From Bacteroidales bacterium (GTDB lineage: Bacteria > Bacteroidota > Bacteroidia > Bacteroidales > WCHB1-69), in contig JAAYRN010000142.1 of assembly GCA_012518765.1 (NCBI GenBank), positions 1 through 17,531 on the forward strand: a DNA stretch of 17,531 nt. The letters run 5' to 3'. The translations under genes were made by a program, and so were the position numbers. The notes beneath the pieces were generated by a model. The model did no database searches. It was not told where the DNA came from and saw only the letters and a program-made list of their open reading frames with translations. This document shows, in pieces, positions 13,700 to 17,531 of the stretch (positions are counted from its first letter, which is position 1; each line of letters opens with the position of its first letter).

Positions 13700-13713
13700 T
13701 ATTAAATTTAATA
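13700..13713. promoter_or_regulatory. Palindrome between divergent promoters, possible operator
   Basis: TATTAAATTTAATA is a perfect 14-base palindrome located between the leftward operon promoter and the rightward hydrolase promoter. Partly matching GAC and GTC triplets flank it. It could be an operator for the adjacent XRE regulator. In such AT-rich sequence a 14-base AT-only palindrome can also arise by chance, so the call is weak. Confidence 0.3.
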
Positions 13714-13818
13714 GTTGTCGCAAGAAAAGATAAATCGCTTATATTACCCTCCCCCAACAAAAAATACACCTCTAACTCCCACTATAATTTTATTTTTATT
13801 AGATAATTAAAAAAAGAG

Positions 13819-13826
13819 TATTTTTG
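13819..13826 (+). promoter_or_regulatory. Putative -7 box of serine hydrolase promoter
   Basis: TATTTTTG matches TAnnTTTG and is followed by CA, 25 bases before the ATG at 13852. It is the second copy of the 19-base block AAAAAAGAGTATTTTTGCA (13810-13828). No -33 TTTG is evident. Confidence 0.65.
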
Positions 13827-13851
13827 CACTGCCAAAAAAATAAATTAAAAA

Positions 13852-15174
13852 ATGAAAAAAGCATTAATTTTATCACTAAGTATAAGTTTAATAAGTTTTG
13901 TGGGATTTTCTCAAAACATTGACAAAGCGAAATTAGATACCTATTTTGACGCACTTTCGGAAAATAATGCTTTTATGGGAAGTGTTGCTATTGCAAAAGG
14001 GAAAAAGATAATCTACTCAAAAACAGTAGGATTTGTCGATATAGAACAGGATATAAAAGCAAACAGCAATTCAAAATACAGAATTGGCTCCATCTCAAAA
14101 ACATTCACGGCTGTACTTGTCCTCAAGGCAATAGAAGAGAAAAAACTGAGTCTAAACCAAACCATTGACAAATGGTTTCCAAGCATTGAAAACGCAAATA
14201 CAATCACCATCGAACACCTACTCTACCACCGAAGCGGACTTCACAATCACATGGATGAATTTGTAGGTTTAAACCTGCATACCAAGCCAATAAGCGAAGA
14301 GGAAATGATTGAAGTTATCGTAAAAGGTGGAAGCGATTTTGCTCCCGATACTAAAATGGCTTATAGCAATCCAAATTATATTTTACTTAGCTATATCCTT
14401 GAAAAAATTTACAATAAACCATTTTCAAAAATACTAAAAGACAAAATCACTACTCCTATTGGACTAAAAAACACCTACTTAGAAAAAGAAATACGTACCT
14501 CAAACCATGAAGTTTATTCATATGTTTTTCTCAATAAACATTGGGAATTAGCTCCCGAATTAGATGTTTCACAAGCATTGGGTGCAGGAGCAATCACTTC
14601 AACTCCTACAGATTTAGTTTTATTCAGCAAGGCTCTTTTCAAAGGAAAACTCATTTCAAAAAAAAGTCTAAAAAAAATGCAAACCTTTAAAAATCACTAT
14701 GGAATGGGAATTTTTCAAATGCCGTTTTACGACAAAATAGGTGTTGGACACACAGGAGGAATAGATGGATTTAATTCAATACTTGCTTATTTCCCAGCGG
14801 GCGACATCTCATTTTCTTACACATCAAATGGCATGAATTTCAACGGAAATGACATTTCCATTGCCATACTGAGTGCCGTATATAACAAGCCCTTTGAAAT
14901 TCCAACATTCACAACATACGAACTAACTGACGAAGAATTAAATCAATATATAGGCGTTTATTCAAGCAAACAACTTCCGCTAAAAATAACAATTACAAAC
15001 AAAAACAATCAACTTTTTGGACAAGGAACAGGACAACCTTCTTTTCCTTTAGAGGCAATTGAAAAAGATAAATTTGATTGCAAACAGGCAGGTATCCTTA
15101 TGGAATTTAACCCTATAAACAAAACAATGATACTAAAACAAGGCGGTGGTGTATTTAATTTTGAGAAAGAGTAA
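13852..15174 (+). CDS. Secreted serine hydrolase, beta-lactamase/penicillin-binding-like family
   Basis: A 440-residue exported protein. The signal peptide MKKALILSLSISLISFVGFS has probable cleavage around residue 20-21. The beta-lactamase-like (class C/DD-peptidase, Pfam Beta-lactamase) domain spans about residues 25-340: nucleophile motif S80-I-S-K83, second motif Y171-S-N173 and third motif H300-T-G-G303, which replaces KTG as is usual in class C-related esterases and peptidases. A C-terminal beta-rich domain (about 350-440, ELNQYIGVYSSKQLPLKI...) resembles the DUF3471 or lipocalin-like tail of such enzymes. All catalytic residues are present. The substrate cannot be told from sequence: D-Ala peptide, ester, or D-amino acid amide are possible, and it should not be assumed to confer antibiotic resistance. 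It is transcribed away from the XRE operon and converges on sufB. Confidence 0.92.
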   Translation: MKKALILSLSISLISFVGFSQNIDKAKLDTYFDALSENNAFMGSVAIAKGKKIIYSKTVGFVDIEQDIKANSNSKYRIGSISKTFTAVLVLKAIEEKKLSLNQTIDKWFPSIENANTITIEHLLYHRSGLHNHMDEFVGLNLHTKPISEEEMIEVIVKGGSDFAPDTKMAYSNPNYILLSYILEKIYNKPFSKILKDKITTPIGLKNTYLEKEIRTSNHEVYSYVFLNKHWELAPELDVSQALGAGAITSTPTDLVLFSKALFKGKLISKKSLKKMQTFKNHYGMGIFQMPFYDKIGVGHTGGIDGFNSILAYFPAGDISFSYTSNGMNFNGNDISIAILSAVYNKPFEIPTFTTYELTDEELNQYIGVYSSKQLPLKITITNKNNQLFGQGTGQPSFPLEAIEKDKFDCKQAGILMEFNPINKTMILKQGGGVFNFEKE

Positions 15175-15207
15175 AAATAGTTTTTATGCTATACTGTAAC
15201 TATTTTT
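15173..15207. terminator. Bidirectional terminator between serine hydrolase and sufB
   Basis: Inverted repeat AAAAATAGTT (15173-15182) / AACTATTTTT (15198-15207), a 10-bp stem with a 15-base loop, fills the 33-base gap between two convergent genes. T-runs follow in both directions. The stem has few G-C pairs, so it may be weak. Confidence 0.5.
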
Positions 15208-16653
15208 TTACCCCACACTACCCTCTAAACTCACGTTCAATAGTTTTTGTGCTTCTACCGCAAACTCCATAGGCAGGCGTCTCAATACTTCTTTAGCATA
15301 GCCATTGACAATTAGCCCAATAGCACTTTCCATACCTATGCCTCTTTGCTGGCAGTAAAACAATTGATCTTCTGATATTTTAGACGTAGAAGCCTCGTGT
15401 TCGAGTATGGCAGTTTTATTTTTACACTCTACAAAGGGCCAGGTATGTGCTCCGCATTTATCGCCAAGCAACAATGAATCACACTGGGTATAATTTCGTG
15501 CTTTTTTTGCTTGTTTAGTAATACGCACCAATCCCCTATAACTATTTTGGCTATAACCCGCCGAAATCCCCTTGGAAATAATGGTGCTTTTGGTATGTTT
15601 ACCAAGGTGTATCATTTTGGTACCAGTATCTGCTTGCTGATAATTATTGGTAAGAGCAACCGAATAAAATTCTCCTACGGAATAATCGCCTTTGAGTACA
15701 CAACTCGGATACTTCCACGTTACCGAAGAACCCGTTTCTACCTGAGTCCACGATATTTTCGAATGTTCGCCATTGCACAATCCTCGTTTGGTTACAAAAT
15801 TATAAATACCGCCCTTCCCTTCTTTATCTCCCGGATACCAATTTTGCACAGTCGAGTATTTTACTTCTGCATTTTTTTGAGCTATAATTTCTACAACAGC
15901 CGCATGCAGTTGATTTTCATCTCTTTGAGGAGCGGTGCAGCCCTCCATATAACTCACATAGGAATCTTCATCGGCTACAATAAGTGTACGTTCAAATTGA
16001 CCTGTATTCGAGGCATTTATACGAAAATATGTAGATAGTTCTATGGGACATTTTACCCCTTTGGGGATGTAACAAAATGAGCCATCGCTAAATACTGCTG
16101 AATTTAGAGCAGCGAAAAAATTATCGGTATAAGGAACTACTTTTCCTAAATATTCTTTTACCAACTCGGGATGTTCTTGTACGGCTTCGCCAAATGAACA
16201 AAAAATAATTCCCTCCTCTTTTAAGCTATCTTGAAAGGTAGTTTTCACTGACATTGAATCCACAACAGCATCGACAGCTACTCCCGACAAACGTTTTTGC
16301 TCATCTAACGAAATGCCTAATTTGTTAAACATTTCCACTAATTCAGGATCGACTTCGTCCATGCTTTTTAATTCCTTTTGTTTTTTAGGCACTGCAAAGT
16401 AAATTACCTCTTGATAGTCAATTTTGGGATAAGACAAGTGTGCCCATTCAGGTTCTTGCATTGTCAACCATTTACGATAAGCTTGTAAGCGAAATTCGAG
16501 CAACCATTCGGGTTCTTTTTTATAAGCTGAAATTTTGCGTACTATATCTTCCGAAATTCCTTTGGGAAAATACTCCGTTTCAATATCCGTAGTAAAACCA
16601 TATTTATATTCGCTTGATGCAACTTCTTCTATAATATTTTTTTCTTCTTCCAT
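15208..16653 (-). CDS. sufB: Fe-S cluster assembly scaffold SufB
   Basis: Scaffold subunit of the SUF complex (SufBC2D), on which Fe-S clusters are built from SufS/SufE-derived sulfur. The 481-residue protein shows the family blocks VAVDAVVDSMSVKTTF (125-140), SDGSFCYIPKGVKCPIELSTYFRI (189-212), MEGCTAPQRDENQLHAAVVE (236-255), NFVTKRGLC (285-293), CDSLLLGDKCGAHTWPF (391-407) and EHEASTSKISEDQLFY (418-433). C239 and C400 correspond to the E. coli sulfur-accepting C254 and cluster-ligand C405, so it appears functional. sufB is normally followed directly by sufC, sufD and sufS; here its stop faces a convergent hydrolase gene, so the rest of suf must lie elsewhere. It starts 20 bases after manC on the same strand with no promoter box between them. 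Confidence 0.96.
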   Translation of the reverse strand: MEEEKNIIEEVASSEYKYGFTTDIETEYFPKGISEDIVRKISAYKKEPEWLLEFRLQAYRKWLTMQEPEWAHLSYPKIDYQEVIYFAVPKKQKELKSMDEVDPELVEMFNKLGISLDEQKRLSGVAVDAVVDSMSVKTTFQDSLKEEGIIFCSFGEAVQEHPELVKEYLGKVVPYTDNFFAALNSAVFSDGSFCYIPKGVKCPIELSTYFRINASNTGQFERTLIVADEDSYVSYMEGCTAPQRDENQLHAAVVEIIAQKNAEVKYSTVQNWYPGDKEGKGGIYNFVTKRGLCNGEHSKISWTQVETGSSVTWKYPSCVLKGDYSVGEFYSVALTNNYQQADTGTKMIHLGKHTKSTIISKGISAGYSQNSYRGLVRITKQAKKARNYTQCDSLLLGDKCGAHTWPFVECKNKTAILEHEASTSKISEDQLFYCQQRGIGMESAIGLIVNGYAKEVLRRLPMEFAVEAQKLLNVSLEGSVG

Positions 16654-16673
16654 ACAATCAATTACATATAAAG

Positions 16674-17531
16674 TTAAACATATTCGTCTCCTTTTTTCAT
16701 CTGTACATCTGTAACAAACTGACGTATATGTTGTTCATCTTCTTTACGACAAATAAGCAATACATTATTGCTTTCAGATACGATATAATCCTGTAAACCA
16801 TGTACTACCACCACTTTATTTTTGGGTGTGTTGATTATGCTATTGCTTGTATCGTATACAAATACATCGTTGGGAGAGGCTATGGCATTGTTGTTATCAT
16901 CTTTTTTCAATTGTTCAAAAAGAGCCGTCCAAGTTCCCAAATCAGACCATCCGAAATTAGAAGACAATACATTGACATTGTCGGCTTTTTCCATTACTCC
17001 ATAATCTATGGAAATGGAACGACACTGGGAATAAGTTTCCACAATGGCATTTTTCTCTTCGTCGGTGCCTATTTTATCTTCTATACGTTTAAATAATTCG
17101 TCTACATCGGGCAAATACAATTCAAAGGCTTGTTGTATGGTGCTTAATTTCCAAGCAAATATACCTGCATTCCATAAAAAATCGCCACTATCGATAAACT
17201 GTTTGGCTAATTCAAGTTCAGGTTTTTCAGTAAATACTTTTACTTTATATATCCTTCTGTCAGGCACATAACGATTTTTTTCATCGTATTGTATATAGCC
17301 GTATCCCGTATCGGGGCGTGTAGGACGTATACCCAAAGTCAGTAGCCAAGGATTATTCTCAACACAGGATAATGCTGATTTTATATGTTCTATAAAAGAT
17401 ATTTCATCAAAAATCACATGATCCGAAGGTGAAACCACTATGTTTGCATCTGGATTTCGTTTTTTTATTCTGTAATTGGCATAAGCAATACAGGGTGCTG
17501 TGTTGCGTCTCATAGGTTCTAATATGATTTG
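16674..17531 (-). CDS. manC: Mannose-1-phosphate guanylyltransferase, 5' end cut by window edge
   Basis: Makes GDP-mannose from mannose-1-phosphate and GTP for envelope polysaccharides and protein glycosylation. The open frame continues to the window edge, reading QIILEP before the internal methionine at 17513, so that methionine is not the start. Present are EPMRRNTAPCIAYA (about residues 5-18 of the visible part), SPSDHVIF, TEKPE, GDFLWNAGIFAW, SIDYGVMEK and GWSDLGTWTALFE, all hallmark blocks of the nucleotidyltransferase. The GGxGTRLWP nucleotide loop and roughly 70 N-terminal residues lie beyond the window. The protein ends after a short beta-helix part (MKKGDEYV), without the cupin isomerase domain of bifunctional enzymes, as in other Bacteroidota. 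sufB follows 20 bases downstream. Confidence 0.93.
   Translation of the reverse strand, partial: QIILEPMRRNTAPCIAYANYRIKKRNPDANIVVSPSDHVIFDEISFIEHIKSALSCVENNPWLLTLGIRPTRPDTGYGYIQYDEKNRYVPDRRIYKVKVFTEKPELELAKQFIDSGDFLWNAGIFAWKLSTIQQAFELYLPDVDELFKRIEDKIGTDEEKNAIVETYSQCRSISIDYGVMEKADNVNVLSSNFGWSDLGTWTALFEQLKKDDNNNAIASPNDVFVYDTSNSIINTPKNKVVVVHGLQDYIVSESNNVLLICRKEDEQHIRQFVTDVQMKKGDEYV

Noticed and set aside
13852..15174. Antibiotic-resistance beta-lactamase
   Set aside because: The fold and SxxK/YxN/HTGG motifs are shared by many esterases and peptidases, and the C-terminal extra domain points to a non-resistance hydrolase.
15511..16038. 175-codon plus-strand frame
   Set aside because: Fully antisense to the strongly conserved sufB; composition is that of a shadow frame and no family is recognisable.
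16800..17096. 98-codon plus-strand frame inside manC
   Set aside because: Antisense to conserved manC motifs and without a promoter.

Overview
The window looks like chromosomal DNA of a Bacteroidota bacterium, most likely an anaerobic Bacteroidales-type lineage. The grounds are AT-rich sequence, A-rich leaders without Shine-Dalgarno motifs, repeated matches to the Bacteroidota -7 promoter box TAnnTTTG, and gene content typical of that phylum: oxygen-sensitive ThiH, indolepyruvate:ferredoxin oxidoreductase, a long RecQ with a C-terminal extension, a Skp/OmpH chaperone ending in the Bacteroidota-type STGSAILYAN motif, and a cupin-less mannose-1-phosphate guanylyltransferase. This assignment is inference from sequence character, not a database match.

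Layout. At the left edge lies a 3'-truncated thiH (minus strand, 1-850). A 566-base gap (851-1416) follows, holding a cluster of three small hairpins, a second short repeat, and the two divergent promoters. Then dnaX and a secreted M16 zinc protease run rightwards as one close pair (1417-6267). A new promoter (about 6291) starts a tightly spaced run: recQ, a membrane-anchored Skp-like protein, a MORN-repeat lipoprotein, iorA and iorB (6359-11999). It ends at a perfect 13-bp intrinsic terminator hairpin (12009-12044). A flavodoxin-like gene sits just behind that hairpin and has its own terminator (12601-12640).

The stretch 12640-15174 is more accessory in character. It holds a 52-residue membrane protein with its own promoter; a leftward pair of a four-helix membrane protein and a small XRE/Cro-type regulator whose ends overlap by 11 bases; and a rightward, divergently transcribed secreted serine beta-lactamase-family hydrolase. 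The promoters of the small membrane protein and of the hydrolase share an identical 19-base block, one copy on each side of the regulator pair. At the right edge, sufB and a 5'-truncated manC run leftwards (15208-17531), converging on the hydrolase with an inverted repeat between them.

Functionally most of this is housekeeping: thiamine thiazole synthesis, the replication clamp loader, a recombination helicase, envelope proteolysis and chaperoning, aromatic 2-oxoacid/ferredoxin metabolism, Fe-S assembly and GDP-mannose supply. I see no phage, transposase, tRNA, rRNA, CRISPR array or clear defence system. The points most worth following up are the nine-A run at the exact end of the dnaX clamp-loader core, which would give a gamma-like product if slipped; the hairpin cluster at 1031-1177; the regulator/membrane-protein module with its duplicated flanking promoters; the flavodoxin gene placed behind a terminator with no visible promoter; and the separation of sufB from the rest of the suf genes.
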